Origin: SCGC-AAA471-B05 sp032249055 | Lineage (GTDB): Archaea > Thermoproteota > Thermoprotei > Gearchaeales > Gearchaeaceae | DNA: 6,454 nucleotides | Reading direction: 5' to 3' | Assembly: GCA_032249055.1 (NCBI GenBank) | Contig: JAVVGP010000052.1 | Coordinates: forward strand, 1 to 6,454 | Shown here: piece by piece, positions 6,041 to 6,454 of the stretch | Layout: every line of letters starts with the position of its first letter | Numbering within the stretch: the stretch's first letter is position 1 | Translations under genes and position numbers: made by a program | The notes under the pieces: model-generated | Told to the model about the DNA's origin: nothing | The model's input: the letters and a program-made list of their open reading frames with translations, nothing else | Databases searched by the model: none

Positions 6041-6454
6041 TTGAAGATAAACGTAGAAATTGAACCTACAACTAAAAAAGATAAGATAATTGAATTTGTT
6101 AGCAGTGTTAAGGATTTTATTCATTGCATTAATGTTCCTGATAATCCTTTGGGGCAACCTAAAGCTAGTGCATTAGCTATTGCTATTCTTTTGAAAAATT
6201 TAGGAATCAATCCAGTTCTTCATATTAAAGCTGCAGATAGAAATTTCTATGCAATAAAATCTGAAATGTTGGGAGCATATTATCTTTTTGATATTAATAA
6301 CTTCTTAATAGTTAGAGGAGATACGAATTTCTACAAAAAAGATGAAATATATAATAAATTTAAACTTGAGACAATTGTGGATAAGATTAAAAGTAATGGT
6401 AAATTATCCAATGTTAAAATAGGTCTTCCTTTAATGAGTTTTCTAAGTTCAAAA
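6041..6454 (+). CDS. Methylenetetrahydrofolate reductase-like protein, cut by the right edge
   Basis: The first 138 codons of a TIM-barrel protein resembling 5,10-methylenetetrahydrofolate reductase, a flavoenzyme making methyl-folate (or the archaeal pterin equivalent) for methionine synthesis. Visible are the opening strand INVEIEP at 3-9, VPDNPLGQPKASALAIAILL at 32-51 (the family's DNP.G..kaS region), HIKAADRNFYAIKSEMLGAY at 61-80, and FLIVRGD at 88-94, where the canonical enzyme has a similar strand ending in GD. The start is TTG 6041: it is the first start codon after the in-frame TAA at 5981, a TATA-like box lies 30 bases upstream, and the first beta strand begins directly after it. No ATG is available near this point. 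The gene follows the adenosyltransferase operon at 79 bases on the same strand. Electron donor and pterin cannot be judged from the part seen. Confidence 0.85.
   Translation, partial: MKINVEIEPTTKKDKIIEFVSSVKDFIHCINVPDNPLGQPKASALAIAILLKNLGINPVLHIKAADRNFYAIKSEMLGAYYLFDINNFLIVRGDTNFYKKDEIYNKFKLETIVDKIKSNGKLSNVKIGLPLMSFLSSK

Noticed and set aside
1..6454. CRISPR array, insertion sequence or attachment site
   Set aside because: No spaced direct repeats, transposase motifs or terminal inverted repeats were seen on either strand.

Overview
This window looks like a chromosomal segment from a thermoacidophilic crenarchaeote (Thermoproteota), most likely Sulfolobales or a relative. The case rests on very low GC (about 30% by eye) and on starts of several kinds (ATG, GTG, TTG), most with no Shine-Dalgarno sequence. 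A TATA-like box lies about 25-30 bases upstream of most starts, as expected for leaderless archaeal transcripts. The placement is inference; no rRNA or tRNA gene is present to fix the taxon.

Left part (1-1686, minus strand): the first 16 codons of a gene that runs off the left edge, preceded on that strand by an FAD-binding oxidase of the glycolate oxidase/D-lactate dehydrogenase (GlcD) type. The oxidase is split by a one-base frameshift near 1556-1560: its first 50 residues are in one frame and the remaining ~480 in another.

Middle part (1687-3933, plus strand): an accessory two-gene unit with its own TATA promoter. Gene one encodes a membrane-anchored protein facing outward, with a beta-rich stretch that loosely resembles an OB-fold/netrin-TIMP domain. 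Gene two overlaps it by 14 bases and encodes a secreted matrixin-type zinc metalloprotease with HExxHxxGxxH and a Met-turn, plus a C-terminal domain I do not recognise. An in-frame TAA sits inside the signal peptide of the protease gene, so as written it is interrupted. A protease beside a possible partner or inhibitor is the most novel idea in the window.

A convergent gap (3934-4125) holds three small inverted repeats and no gene.

Right part (4126-6454): conserved metabolism. Ribose-5-phosphate isomerase A (minus) is divergent from a PduO-type cob(I)alamin adenosyltransferase (plus) across only 31 bases, with the two promoters interlocked. The adenosyltransferase overlaps an AAA_28/NadR-like P-loop NTPase by four bases (ATGA). 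A methylenetetrahydrofolate reductase-like gene starts at a TTG and runs off the right edge. Together these serve pentose phosphate, B12 coenzyme and one-carbon metabolism. AdoCbl would be needed by methylmalonyl-CoA mutase of the 3-hydroxypropionate/4-hydroxybutyrate cycle if this is Sulfolobales.

Two independent N-terminal disruptions in 1.2 kb mean either sequence errors or real gene decay; raw reads would decide.
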